Source: Fidelibacterota bacterium (GTDB taxonomy: Bacteria; Pseudomonadota; Alphaproteobacteria; Rhodospirillales; Rhodospirillaceae). From it: a stretch of DNA of 64,000 nucleotides. The notes beneath the pieces are model-generated. The model was given only the letters and a program-made list of their open reading frames with translations. It was not told the DNA's origin and made no database searches. The position numbers were made by a program, and so were the translations under genes. Each line of letters begins with the position of its first letter. Position 1 is the first letter of the stretch. Shown piece after piece: positions 7,587-16,368 of the stretch. The stretch is from contig CANJRA010000001.1 in NCBI GenBank assembly GCA_947476625.1, positions 186,001 through 250,000 of the forward strand, read 5' to 3'.

Positions 7587-9440
7587 GTGCCGGGGCAGAC
7601 CGTGCGCGCATTAAAGAATATTCTTCTCGCGACGGCGGCCCTCTGCCCGGCGTCAGCCGTTCAGGCTGACGGGGATATAGGCGAACTCCAAGCCAGTTAT
7701 GAATTCCTGGTGCGCGACCGCGCGGAAGGTGGGGTCGTTTTCAAACTGTCTGCGGCCGATGGCGGTTACGCACTGCCGCTCAGCTTCCATGACGCCCCCG
7801 AGTACTGGGGGTCGTATGTTTGCCGCATTCCGGGAAATACGTGCGCCGTCACTGATACATACAATACCGCGAATTTCGAGGTGACGCCGCAAGCGGGGCT
7901 GGCAGGTGATCTGCAGACGGAACGCGTCAATGTTCATAACGGCGCGAATATCTATGACGCAGCGACCTGGCAAATCGCCGTCATGTTGGGCGCGGTCAAA
8001 AATCAATTCGTAGTGCCTGCGGGAAACAATGCTTACGCCCTCGCCAGCAATTTAAATAAAGTCCTTCAACAGAGCGGACTCGATTCTCGTGCGAGCAGCG
8101 CGCCCGGCACCAAGCGTGCCGTTACCGCTGGAAGTACGTTTTCATATAATGAAAAAACGATCACTGAGAGCAAGGCGGCTTATGCCTTCCGAACAATCGC
8201 GCCCGATTGGCTCGCGAGAGATCCGTTTATGGGCACGCGCCACGCGGACCTCATCACCGCAAAGGGACTACCGACTTCCAATAAAGCTTACGAAGCTGGA
8301 AAAATAACTTGGAGCGATTGGAAGCCCATTACGGGCGAAAACGCTTGGGCGTTTTTCATCGGACCTTTGCAAGCCGCGCATATTCAGCACGTTATCGGCG
8401 ACAAGAAACCGGTCATTCCGTTTGATGACATTGCGATACAAAATGTGCTGGACGCATTACCCGCTTTCGCGGCCATGCAGTCGGCGATTGGCGGTGTCTA
8501 CTACGCCCCGGCAGGCACTGTCGGCAATCAAGGCACGCAGCCGCTCAATCCACATGTTGTGTCGGTGGAAAATAATCTGTCGCTTTATGCCGGCTTGCGA
8601 CTCTTGCGCGCGACGTTGCGGGCGCAAGCGGCGGGACAACTTAAGCTGACGGATGTTGATAGAAGCAAGATCGAAAAAGCTCTGCGGACAATCGATGTCA
8701 TGGTCGACGGAGGATCGGACGGCGCGAAGAGGAAGACAACCGGACTTCTATCTTTTTTCCGAAATGCCGCGTGGCAAGACGGCGGCTTTGTTCAAGGCGG
8801 ATTAGCAAACGACCCCGCGCAAGGCCGCAACTGGGTTCCGGCGCTGACACCGCGCGCAGTGGACGTAGAGACGTGGGCCATCGCCGCGTTAGGCACAAAG
8901 CAGATTGATGCATGGTTCGGTTACGGTGCAGCCTTCGACATGTGGCAGAAATTAAAAACCTGGGGCGCTTACGGCGTCGGCAAAACGCTGTGGGGCGTTG
9001 GGTATTCGGATGGTGATGGCAATGGAATCGATGCGTCGGGTTCGTATAAGCAGGGCGTTATGTCGGCGGAATGGACGGCGGGCGCGATCAATGCCGTGCG
9101 AAACATGATCGGTGCGTATAGTGCAGAGACGCCTTCGTCATCGCATTACGCTGTCGCCGTGAAATACATCGCGGCACTGAAGGAAGATGAAACCGCCATG
9201 CTGCGCGCTGTGCAGATGTTGCGCTTGGACAAATATCAGGCGACCGTGTTTCCGGGCAAACCGGACAACTATTCAGATCTCATCTCAGAGAAAACGAAAC
9301 CTTACCTCTATGCGAGCCGGCGGTATTTCATTCCGTTCGGCTGGTATGCCAATCCCATCCCCAGCACCACATCGACGGCGTGGATGTTTATGCTCGCAAA
9401 TACCTACGATCCGTTTGGATTTGGTGGCGTGCCGAATTGA
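7587..9440 (+). CDS. Secreted protein of unknown function, possibly an alpha/alpha-toroid enzyme
   Basis: I do not recognise this 617-residue protein. A basic start followed by ILLATAALCPASAVQA looks like a signal peptide, so it should be periplasmic or secreted. The first GTG is at 7587; a second GTG at 7602, with GGGG six bases upstream, would give a cleaner signal peptide (V)RALKN. A close cysteine pair (YVCRIPGNTCAV, about residue 80) could form a disulfide. The second half has spaced helical segments such as SVENNLSLYAGLRLLRATL, VDVETWAIAALG and AEWTAGAINAVRNM, reminiscent of toroidal glycoside hydrolases or lyases. The aromatic C-terminus RYFIPFGWYANPIPS is also distinctive. Carbohydrate-related activity is a guess. 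Confidence 0.8.
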   Translation: MPGQTVRALKNILLATAALCPASAVQADGDIGELQASYEFLVRDRAEGGVVFKLSAADGGYALPLSFHDAPEYWGSYVCRIPGNTCAVTDTYNTANFEVTPQAGLAGDLQTERVNVHNGANIYDAATWQIAVMLGAVKNQFVVPAGNNAYALASNLNKVLQQSGLDSRASSAPGTKRAVTAGSTFSYNEKTITESKAAYAFRTIAPDWLARDPFMGTRHADLITAKGLPTSNKAYEAGKITWSDWKPITGENAWAFFIGPLQAAHIQHVIGDKKPVIPFDDIAIQNVLDALPAFAAMQSAIGGVYYAPAGTVGNQGTQPLNPHVVSVENNLSLYAGLRLLRATLRAQAAGQLKLTDVDRSKIEKALRTIDVMVDGGSDGAKRKTTGLLSFFRNAAWQDGGFVQGGLANDPAQGRNWVPALTPRAVDVETWAIAALGTKQIDAWFGYGAAFDMWQKLKTWGAYGVGKTLWGVGYSDGDGNGIDASGSYKQGVMSAEWTAGAINAVRNMIGAYSAETPSSSHYAVAVKYIAALKEDETAMLRAVQMLRLDKYQATVFPGKPDNYSDLISEKTKPYLYASRRYFIPFGWYANPIPSTTSTAWMFMLANTYDPFGFGGVPN

Positions 9441-9444
9441 CCGC

Positions 9445-10059
9445 TTACGTTGGCAGCAGCGGCCTGAAATCGTCGGTGAGCAGGTTGCGTGCGCGCAACG
9501 CGTCGAGGTGGGTGACAAAATGACGCTGCGTATGCGCACGGTCGTATAGCTCGAGCCAGTTCTGTTCGGCGAACGCCAGGATGGCGGGTTCGTCGTGCTC
9601 GACTTCCCAGAGGATGCCGAGCAGCGATGCGAGGTTTTCTTCTTCCTCTTGAATCGAAAAGTCGACGCACGTGACAGCGTTGGCTTCGTTGATGCGGCCG
9701 GTCTCCGGCCCGGCGCCGAGGCCGAAGTCATAGAGCGCGCGGCGGTCATGGGGCGCGATCTGCCAGTGGGCGATCTCGTGGAAGACCACGCTGGTTTCGG
9801 AGCGCGCGCGAATGGCGCGGCCGTCCCACGAGTAGGCCGCCGCCGGGTCTTCGTCGAGAGTCGCGATGTTCATGCGCGCGGCAAGGCGCAAAGCTTTGTC
9901 GCGGCCCGCATGAAGATCGGCTTTGAAGTCAGGGCAAAAGCGCCGGGTCGCGGCAATGCGCCGGAAAACGCTTTGCGCGTGCGGATAGCCGCCGAGCCCG
10001 GCGTCGAAGACGTCGAGAATTTGCGGCAGCGCTTCGGCTTCGAGGGGCGTCAGAATCAT
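9445..10059 (-). CDS. EpmC-like (elongation factor P hydroxylase family) metalloprotein
   Basis: A 204-residue cytoplasmic protein. VVFHEIAHWQIAPHDRRALYDFG at about residues 92-114 parallels the E. coli EpmC (YfcM) segment HEISHWCIAGKARRELVDFG in spacing and identity, so the HExxH histidines probably bind iron. EpmC hydroxylates the lysylated lysine of EF-P in gammaproteobacteria. The N-terminal half is less similar, and no epmA, epmB or efp gene lies in this window, so the substrate may differ. It is convergent with the secreted-protein gene (4 bases between stops) and precedes the nuclease gene on the same strand. Family membership is moderately supported; function is inferred. Confidence 0.6.
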   Translation of the reverse strand: MILTPLEAEALPQILDVFDAGLGGYPHAQSVFRRIAATRRFCPDFKADLHAGRDKALRLAARMNIATLDEDPAAAYSWDGRAIRARSETSVVFHEIAHWQIAPHDRRALYDFGLGAGPETGRINEANAVTCVDFSIQEEEENLASLLGILWEVEHDEPAILAFAEQNWLELYDRAHTQRHFVTHLDALRARNLLTDDFRPLLPT

Positions 10060-10084
10060 GGGCCGGTCTTAGCGGAAGGTATGG

Positions 10085-10876
10085 TTAAGGATCAAGCTCG
10101 AGCTGTTCGGGATAGGTGAGTTCGATCAACGGGCCGTTGTAATTGCGAAGATAACCGCGCACGCGAATGGTTTTATCTTTGAGGGACAGAGGATCGAGGC
10201 CGCTTTTGGTGAATTGCGGTAGGGCCTCGGGCGCAATGGCAACGGTGAAGTCGGTGCGGTAGTCGGCGCCGAAGTTGATATAAACGCGGCCGCGTACCTT
10301 GGCGGTATTGGCGACCTTGCCTGTGACAAGCTGGAAGGTGCCGGCGTCCTTGGCGAGGACATCGGGATCGACTGATCGGACAGCATAGAAGGCATCGGCC
10401 CAGATGCCGCGCTTGGCGGTGCGGGCTTCGCGCTCCGCGGCATAGAGCTCGGGCGCAAGTTGGCGGTTGTCGGCAAAGGTGTAAACCCGCGCCATGCCTT
10501 GGCGCAGCATCTCGGCCTGAATCCACAGACCATCGTCACGCACGATGTGAGCCAGGATACGACCGTTGCGGTCGCGCGGTGTGGCGCCCAGGCGCAAGAC
10601 GACGCTGTGACCCTTCACCATATCATCGAGCGTTTTTTGGGAACGGTCGCTGAGCGGCCAGGCTTTGAAACCGGCGCGGCCGAGCGGAAGCTTCGGCGCC
10701 TGGATGCCGACAAGACGGACATCCGCATCGCCGCCCAGCAAACGCAAGGTATCGCCGTCGACAACCGTGGCGACACCACCGCGCCCACCCTCAGGCAGCG
10801 TGTCGGGCGGCGCAGCTAAAACCAGCGCCGGGATGAACAGAATAAAAAAGCTAAGGAAACGCAGAACACGCGGCAT
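10085..10876 (-). CDS. Secreted staphylococcal-nuclease-like protein
   Basis: A 263-residue protein with an N-terminal signal sequence (LRFLSFFILFIPALVLAAP) and a thermonuclease fold. VVDGDTLRL carries the calcium-site aspartates, VRLVGIQAPK follows, then RDRNGRILAHI and EMLRQGMARVY, the remaining SNase landmarks. The first catalytic arginine (the usual LRLxGIDAPE) appears as VRLVGIQAP, with Gln-Ala-Pro instead of Asp-Thr/Ala-Pro, so activity may be altered. A C-terminal beta-rich extension of about 90 residues ends the protein. The frame is open further upstream, but that would run through the carD terminator, so I chose the ATG at 10876. Confidence 0.82.
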   Translation of the reverse strand: MPRVLRFLSFFILFIPALVLAAPPDTLPEGGRGGVATVVDGDTLRLLGGDADVRLVGIQAPKLPLGRAGFKAWPLSDRSQKTLDDMVKGHSVVLRLGATPRDRNGRILAHIVRDDGLWIQAEMLRQGMARVYTFADNRQLAPELYAAEREARTAKRGIWADAFYAVRSVDPDVLAKDAGTFQLVTGKVANTAKVRGRVYINFGADYRTDFTVAIAPEALPQFTKSGLDPLSLKDKTIRVRGYLRNYNGPLIELTYPEQLELDP

Positions 10877-10915
10877 GGCGCAGCATACCAACGGCAACGC
10901 TATTTGCATAAATGC

Positions 10916-10948
10916 AAACGGCCCCGGACGAAACATCCGGGGCCGTTT
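10916..10948 (-). terminator. Rho-independent terminator of carD
   Basis: A perfect 13-bp stem, AAACGGCCCCGGA with TCCGGGGCCGTTT, around a 7-base loop, lies 21 bases downstream of the carD stop. On the minus strand it ends in TTT followed by GCATTTATGC. The run of U is short but the stem is very strong. It separates carD from the nuclease gene. Confidence 0.8.
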
Positions 10949-10969
10949 CATTTCGCAACGCTGACCTAA

Positions 10970-11518
10970 TTAGGCGGCGTTCAGAAGCTTTTCCAACTTC
11001 GCCGTGGCCGCTTCAGGTTTGATCTTCTCGACGGCGGCTACTTCGTGGGCGAGGCGCTCGAGCGCCTGCTCATAGATCTGACGTTCGCTATAGGATTGCT
11101 CGGGCTGTGACGCGCCGCGATGCAGATCGCGCACAACTTCAGCGATCGACACCGGGTCGCCGGAATTGATCTTGGCTTCGTATTCCTGGGCGCGGCGGCT
11201 CCACATGGCGCGTTTGACGCGCGCGCGACCCTTTAAGGTCGTCAGCGCCGCTTCCATGACTTTGCGGGTCGAGAGTTTGCGCAGTCCGGAATTTTCGACT
11301 TTGCGAACCGGAACCCGCAGCGTCATGCGGTCGCGCTCGAAACTAATGACGAACAGCTCGACCTTCTGACCGGCGATGGTCTGGGCTTCGATGCTGGTGA
11401 CTTTGCCGACCCCGTGCGCCGGGTAGACCACGAAGTCCCCAGCCGAGAACGGCAGAATGGTTTTGATCGCTTTTGCTTTTGGCGCTGCTGGTGTTGCTGC
11501 GGCTGCTGTCTTGGGCAT
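10970..11518 (-). CDS. carD: CarD/CdnL-family RNA polymerase-binding regulator
   Basis: A 182-residue protein that in this family binds the RNA polymerase beta subunit and stabilises open promoter complexes. After an Ala/Lys/Pro-rich lead of about 20 residues, FSAGDFVVYPAHGVGKV opens the Tudor-like RNAP-interaction domain, followed by the helical C-terminal domain with TLKGRARVKRAMWSRRAQEYE. An in-frame ATG 21 bases upstream exists, but MPKTAAAATP is the natural start. Placement after fdxA, the S4 protein and the helicase on one strand is recurrent in alphaproteobacteria. Alphaproteobacterial CdnL has been linked to growth and stringent control. Confidence 0.92.
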   Translation of the reverse strand: MPKTAAAATPAAPKAKAIKTILPFSAGDFVVYPAHGVGKVTSIEAQTIAGQKVELFVISFERDRMTLRVPVRKVENSGLRKLSTRKVMEAALTTLKGRARVKRAMWSRRAQEYEAKINSGDPVSIAEVVRDLHRGASQPEQSYSERQIYEQALERLAHEVAAVEKIKPEAATAKLEKLLNAA

Positions 11519-11875
11519 GTTCGGTCTCTCACTCCACACCTGGGTTATTTAGGCCGTCCGTAAGGTCTGATCCCCCAACGTCCCGTCCGCTGCCTCGCGG
11601 TCCGGCTTCTTCCATCAAGATCAGACCGACCAGTTCCGGTTTGGTTCTTCGCGACCAAGCCCGGCGCAAGCCGTACGCTCCTAACCTTTACCGTTAGCCT
11701 GAATTTGTGTTCTTTTTCAGATGCTTGCTGAAAATGGCTAAGAATGGACGGCAAAGAAAAAATAATCCGCCGGTTACCCTACGGATTGAAAATACCGTAT
11801 CACAAATGAGCTCCAAAAAACAGGCGAAAGCTGGGGATAACTGCCTTGTAAGGCGATCTGAAGCCCGATGAAAGC
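11519..11875 (-). other. Leader/promoter gap between fdxA and carD
   Basis: No credible gene lies in this stretch of about 357 bases. The part next to carD is GC-rich, while 11740-11830 is AT-rich and holds runs such as AAAGAAAAAATAATCC. That AT-rich part is the most likely place for the carD promoter, but I cannot identify individual boxes. No clear fdxA terminator with a U tract is visible. Confidence 0.4.
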
Positions 11876-12211
11876 TTAAGCGTTAGATCCAGGATTGGAG
11901 CTAAGTAGCTGTTTTTTATCGGGTTTATCTTTCCACTCGTCGGCATCTGCCGGGGTGGGGCCCTTGGCCGTGATGTTCGGCCACTTCTCGGCGTATTCCT
12001 TATTAAGGTCCTGCCAAGCGGTAGCTCCTTCGTCCGAATCGGGGACAATGGCTTCGGCCGGACATTCGGGTTCGCAGACGCCACAATCGATGCATTCGTC
12101 AGGGTGAATGACCAGCATGTTCTCACCTTCGTAGAAGCAGTCCACCGGACAGACTTCGACGCAATCCATGTATTTGCACTTAATACAGTTCTCGGTGACG
12201 ACATACGTCAT
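11876..12211 (-). CDS. fdxA: 7Fe (3Fe-4S/4Fe-4S) ferredoxin
   Basis: A 111-residue electron carrier of the FdxA/FdII type. The N-terminus [20 protein letters not shown] with the following CPVDC supplies cysteines for the 3Fe-4S and 4Fe-4S sites, and [16 protein letters not shown] gives the second set. The C-terminal tail of about 45 residues, with [16 protein letters not shown], is typical of proteobacterial FdxA. It sits between carD and a haem protein gene on the same strand. Possible partners include the KorAB oxidoreductase at 3-6 kb, but no direct evidence links them. Confidence 0.95.
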   Translation of the reverse strand: MTYVVTENCIKCKYMDCVEVCPVDCFYEGENMLVIHPDECIDCGVCEPECPAEAIVPDSDEGATAWQDLNKEYAEKWPNITAKGPTPADADEWKDKPDKKQLLSSNPGSNA

Positions 12212-12366
12212 GCTCAGCGACTCCGCTTCATCTGCCCGCGCTGTGCGGGCGACCCCGATGAAGCCCCTCTGGGTATTCGATTTAACCGCGCTGCGTCAAG
12301 CGAAGCGTGGGGTCAGGCGCCGCTGATATCATTGCGAACGATTTGCAAATGCTGGGCGTAGCCACG

Positions 12367-12888
12367 CTATTGCGCGGTACAGCGCGGATCTTTGCCTTGC
12401 GCCGCCAGAATTTGCTCGTCGGTTACCGGGATCGGAGCGCAGCCGTGATCCTTCTCGCAGACGTAGTCGAACTTGGCGCCGGCTTGATGACAGCCGAGGC
12501 ACGTGCCGCCGGGGTTGCCGGCTTTTTCGCCACGAGCGGCGATCTTGGTGCCGGTCGCGCTCACATCGAGCAGAAAGAACTCCCAGCCGTTGGTGTTGGG
12601 GAAATCCTTTTTTGCGGCTTTGACCATCACCTCGTTCGGAACGAGCTGGAGGATCGTGCCTTCGGGATACTCCACACCTTCGACTTTATTTTCGAAAATG
12701 CGCACCGCTTCCTTCAACTTGGCCGGGTCGGCGTGGCGGATATAGGTCTTTCTGATTTTGGTGCCGGTATGCATGCAACCGAACGACGATTCCGTAATAA
12801 CCGTCTCGGTCGCTGCCGCGGCTTGAAAAGCCAGGCTTACGCCAAGAAGCATGGCCGCAGCGCTTAAAATTCCAACGACATTTTTCAT
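12367..12888 (-). CDS. Periplasmic c-type haem protein, cytochrome P460-like
   Basis: A 173-residue precursor with a clear signal peptide (ILSAAAMLLGVSLAFQAAAA). One haem-attachment motif, CLGCH, lies at about residue 132, in the context GWEFFLLDVSATG ... GGTCLGCHQAGA; the YPEGTILQLVPNE and GWEFF elements resemble the cytochrome P460 / cytochrome c' beta family. Five further cysteines (GCMH, YVCEKDHGC, RC) may form disulfides. Haem would be attached by the Ccm system at 22.5-30 kb. Known relatives oxidise hydroxylamine or bind NO, but the cross-linking lysine is not identifiable here, so the activity is open. The gene is inserted in an otherwise conserved cluster. Confidence 0.75.
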   Translation of the reverse strand: MKNVVGILSAAAMLLGVSLAFQAAAATETVITESSFGCMHTGTKIRKTYIRHADPAKLKEAVRIFENKVEGVEYPEGTILQLVPNEVMVKAAKKDFPNTNGWEFFLLDVSATGTKIAARGEKAGNPGGTCLGCHQAGAKFDYVCEKDHGCAPIPVTDEQILAAQGKDPRCTAQ

Positions 12889-12986
12889 GTTCTTTCCGTC
12901 CCCTTGAATGAATTTTAGAAGCGCACTCTAGTTTCTTCGGAAGCAAACACACATCACACGCGCGTGAGATCACGAGACCGTGTGCG

Positions 12987-13403
12987 TTAAAACTCTTCGT
13001 CCCAACGGCCGCCGAATTCCTTGCCGATGGCGCGGCGATCTTTCTTGGTGGGACGGCCCGCGCCTTTTTCGCGCGTCAGCATGGGTCTGTAGAGCGGCAA
13101 GGCCGCGTGTTCGGAGGTGAGTTTTTCGCGCGGTTGTGGTTCGTTATACAACAGACGCGCTTCCTCGGCGGGGCCGCGACGTTCGCCGAGCGCTAGCACG
13201 GTCACGCTGCGTTTGACGGTTTCCAACACAACATCGATCCGGTCGCCGACGCGCACCGACGCGCTGGTTTTTTTCACTTTGGCGTCGTTAATGGTGACTT
13301 GGCCGCGCTCCACGAGCTTTTGGGCAACGGCGCGGGTTTTGCCGAATCGCGCGAACCACAGCCATTTATCGATACGTTCGGAGGCAGGCTTTTCGGTGCT
13401 CAC
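12987..13403 (-). CDS. RNA-binding S4-domain protein, HslR-like
   Basis: A 138-residue basic protein. The S4 domain starts at RIDKWLWFARFGKTRAVAQ and continues to about residue 60 (VKKTSASVRVGDRI); the C-terminal part is basic and ends in KDRRAIGKEFGGRWDEEF. HslR (Hsp15) recognises stalled 50S subunits with nascent chains. The start codon overlaps the stop of the upstream helicase gene by 4 bases (13400-13403), so the two are translationally coupled. Confidence 0.9.
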   Translation of the reverse strand: MSTEKPASERIDKWLWFARFGKTRAVAQKLVERGQVTINDAKVKKTSASVRVGDRIDVVLETVKRSVTVLALGERRGPAEEARLLYNEPQPREKLTSEHAALPLYRPMLTREKGAGRPTKKDRRAIGKEFGGRWDEEF

Positions 13404-15943
13404 GACGGGATCAGCTCTTTGAGTTTGGCGAAGGGTGAGTCCGACTTAATATCACTCTGAGGATTTTGCGCGGCGAGGCGTTTGGCTTTGATATGCGCCG
13501 GCGTGCGGCGGCGGAGCGCAAAAGCTAGGCCTGCTTCTTCGATCCTGGCTTTGAAGCCGAGAATTTTCAGGACCGTTACAGCGGTTTCGCGCGTGATGCC
13601 CAGAAGCGATAACGTCGCCGTCGGCAAGTGGGTTATTTTTTCGCGCGCGAGACGACGGGCTTCGGCGGCGAAACGCTCGAGCATATCGATACGGTAGCCG
13701 GTGTTGTCGATGGGGCGAAAACCACAGGCGACATAAAAGGTATTATCAACAACCTTCACAAGCGGCACCGAGACCCGGCCCGGCGCGGGCAGGGCCGGTG
13801 CGGCAATGTCACGATGAGCGGCAATCCATAATAATCCGCGCAGCCGCATGGGTGCGGCTTTGAGCAGATTTGAAAAAAAGACGTGATCGACGCCGAACCT
13901 GATGCCGAGACGGGCGAGGGTTTTGCGTTCGTCGTCTTTCAACAACATGAGATGCGTGTCGACCTCGGCGCGGCGGATGGCACCAAGATTTTCGGCCAAC
14001 TGAAAGATAATGCCGCGCACGGGCGCGGTGACCGTCGCTGCGCGGGCCGTTACCAAAGGAGCAAGCGTGACCGCGATGTGGTCCCGCAACCAGGTCCGCA
14101 GACGTTCCTCGACACGCGCACGGGCGCCGGATTCAAGGCGTTCATCGAGGGGTAGCAGAATGTGCGGCTTGAGGCGCTCGGACCCTGCCACCAGAGAGGC
14201 AATCGGCGCGCCGTGCCAGACAATGCGCGCGTCATCGTTCAGCGCGAAGGCCGCGTCGGCATCCGCGGCGATGGCATCGACGCGGGCTGCAATAATAGGC
14301 CGCAGCGCGGCATTGGCCGCGTTCATCACCGCGCGATCAGCGGTGCGCAAGCCGGTGCGTTCTGCTTGGAAGCTGAGCCCTTCGAGCTTGCCGAGCGTAT
14401 GCCCGTCGACTTCGACCATGCCGTCATCGGCGATATCGGCGGCCATCACGTCTTCGCCGCGCAGGCGTTTGACGAGATGCGAGGTCCGGCTGTCGACGAA
14501 TTGCTTGGTGAGCTTTTCATGGAGCGCGTCGGAGAGGCGGTCTTCGACCTCGCGGGTTTTTTCCTGCCAGCCAATCGCATCGGTCATCCAGTCGCCGCGA
14601 TGGGCGATGTAGGTCCAAGTGCGGATGGCGGCGATGCGGTCCATGAGGGTGTGCATATCGCCGTCGGTGCGGTCGATGGTCTTCACATGTCCCGCGACCC
14701 AATCCTCGGGCAGCATTTCGTCGTTCTGGGTAAGGTATGTAAATACCTGGCCCATGAAACGGGCGTGCATCTCGGGCTTTACCTTGCGGAAGTCCGGCAC
14801 CTGGGCCACGTCCCACAGCAGGCGGAGGCGTGGGATGCCGGTGATGCGGGCGCGCAGGTCGGCATCCTTGGTCATGACTTCGAGAACCAGCTGGTCGTCC
14901 GCCGGCGGCGGGCGGATCAGGACCGGTGACGGCGGTAAAAACTTGAGCGACCCCAGCAGCGCTTCCAGTGAGGTGAAACGCAGGTCGGTATTGCGCCAGA
15001 ATAAGGATTTCAGCGGCGGAAATTCGTGGGATTCAACGCGCGCGACAATGTCGGGATCGATCTCGGGCGTATCAGCCGTGACGCCAAAAGTACCCTCGTT
15101 CATATGACGCCCGGCGCGACCGGCGATTTGGGCGACTTCGGATGCCACCAGCGCGCGCGGCGCGCGGCCGTCGAACTTCATCATGGAGGCGAAGGCGACG
15201 TGGTCGACGTCCATGTTGAGGCCCATGCCGATCGCATCGGTGGCCACCATGTAATCGACATCGCCATTTTGATAGAGCGCCACTTGGGCGTTGCGTGTGC
15301 GCGGACTGAGCGCCCCCATGACGACGGCGGCACCGCCGCGATGGCGCCGGATTAACTCGGCGATGCCGTAGACCTCGGAGACCGAAAACGCCACCACGGC
15401 CGAGCGGCGCGGCAGGCGGGTGAGCTTCTTGGCGCCGGTATAGAGCAGCTTGGAAAAGCGCGGACGGCCGACGAACTGTACGCCGGGCACGAGCTTACGG
15501 ATCAGCGATTTAACGGTCTCGGCGCCGAGGAACATGGTTTCAACGTCGCCGCGCGCATGGAGCAGACGTTCGGTGAAGACGTGGCCGCGATCCGGGTCGG
15601 CGGCCAGTTGGATTTCGTCGACGGCGAGGAAGGCCACGCGCCGATCGAGCGGCATGCTTTCGACCGTACAGATGTAATAGCGCGGGTTGGGCGGGACGAT
15701 TTTCTCTTCGCCGGTAATCAGTGCGACGGAGCCATAGCCGCGCGCTTTGACCACCTTGTCGTAGTTTTCGCGGGCGAGGAGCCGCAGCGGAAAGCCGATC
15801 ATACCCGAGGCATGGCCGAGCATCCGGTCCATGGCGAGCCAGGTCTTGCCGGTATTGGTGGGACCGAGGACGGCCGTAATCGCGGACCCGCCGCCATGAT
15901 GGAATGGCGACGGGTTGTTAATAGGTGTGCGATCGACGCTCAT
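13400..15943 (-). CDS. SUV3-type ATP-dependent RNA helicase
   Basis: An 847-residue superfamily 2 helicase. Walker A is LGPTNTGKTW near residue 30, the Walker B box reads AVDEIQLAAD (DEIQ, as in SUV3, rather than DEAD/DEAH), and ATDAIGMGLNMDVD and QIAGRAGR are motifs V and VI. Mitochondrial SUV3 unwinds RNA for degradation with polynucleotide phosphorylase; bacterial versions of this length are common in alphaproteobacteria, where they are poorly studied. The C-terminal 200 residues are basic and ill-defined. It heads the S4/haem protein/ferredoxin/CarD cluster and overlaps the S4 gene by 4 bases. Confidence 0.9.
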   Translation of the reverse strand: MSVDRTPINNPSPFHHGGGSAITAVLGPTNTGKTWLAMDRMLGHASGMIGFPLRLLARENYDKVVKARGYGSVALITGEEKIVPPNPRYYICTVESMPLDRRVAFLAVDEIQLAADPDRGHVFTERLLHARGDVETMFLGAETVKSLIRKLVPGVQFVGRPRFSKLLYTGAKKLTRLPRRSAVVAFSVSEVYGIAELIRRHRGGAAVVMGALSPRTRNAQVALYQNGDVDYMVATDAIGMGLNMDVDHVAFASMMKFDGRAPRALVASEVAQIAGRAGRHMNEGTFGVTADTPEIDPDIVARVESHEFPPLKSLFWRNTDLRFTSLEALLGSLKFLPPSPVLIRPPPADDQLVLEVMTKDADLRARITGIPRLRLLWDVAQVPDFRKVKPEMHARFMGQVFTYLTQNDEMLPEDWVAGHVKTIDRTDGDMHTLMDRIAAIRTWTYIAHRGDWMTDAIGWQEKTREVEDRLSDALHEKLTKQFVDSRTSHLVKRLRGEDVMAADIADDGMVEVDGHTLGKLEGLSFQAERTGLRTADRAVMNAANAALRPIIAARVDAIAADADAAFALNDDARIVWHGAPIASLVAGSERLKPHILLPLDERLESGARARVEERLRTWLRDHIAVTLAPLVTARAATVTAPVRGIIFQLAENLGAIRRAEVDTHLMLLKDDERKTLARLGIRFGVDHVFFSNLLKAAPMRLRGLLWIAAHRDIAAPALPAPGRVSVPLVKVVDNTFYVACGFRPIDNTGYRIDMLERFAAEARRLAREKITHLPTATLSLLGITRETAVTVLKILGFKARIEEAGLAFALRRRTPAHIKAKRLAAQNPQSDIKSDSPFAKLKELIPS

Positions 15944-15984
15944 GGCCGCCGACTTTTACGTGAATTGACGGCGCGCGTGAACGG

Positions 15985-16368
15985 TTATGCGGGAATTTCG
16001 CGGACGTCGCTGTGGCGGGTGTCTCGCCAACGGCGCTGGACGTATTCCTTTAAACGGCGCTGCATGGTGCTGAAAGCGTCACGCACGGCGATGTTCACAT
16101 CGCGGTGGTCTTTCAGAGCGGCGGGATCCTTGGGGTCGCGTTTGACCACCAATTCTTCGCCGGGCACTTCAACGACGATGGAAACGTGGAAGGGTTCGTC
16201 CTTTTTGGAGAGATTGGAACGGCTGCGGTGGTGGCGTTCGACCACGACGCGGCAGCCGGTAATGCGATCGAAGAACTGCTTGAGCTTGGATACCTTCTCG
16301 CGGATACGGTTTTCGACCGCATCCGATTTATCAATACGGTGAAAGCTGATTTGAGTGGGAATTTGCAT
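15985..16368 (-). CDS. hpf: Ribosome hibernation promoting factor, short form
   Basis: A 127-residue HPF/RaiA-family protein that binds the 30S decoding region in stationary phase. It begins MQIPTQISFHRIDKSDAV, contains RVVVERHHRSR and FHVSIVVEVPGEELVV, and ends soon after the RLKEYVQRRWRD helix. The dimerising C-terminal domain of long HPF is absent. The ATG at 16368 has GGAG eight bases upstream; an earlier in-frame start at 16404 would add 12 non-conserved residues. It is divergent from htpG with a 300-base gap. Confidence 0.85.
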   Translation of the reverse strand: MQIPTQISFHRIDKSDAVENRIREKVSKLKQFFDRITGCRVVVERHHRSRSNLSKKDEPFHVSIVVEVPGEELVVKRDPKDPAALKDHRDVNIAVRDAFSTMQRRLKEYVQRRWRDTRHSDVREIPA

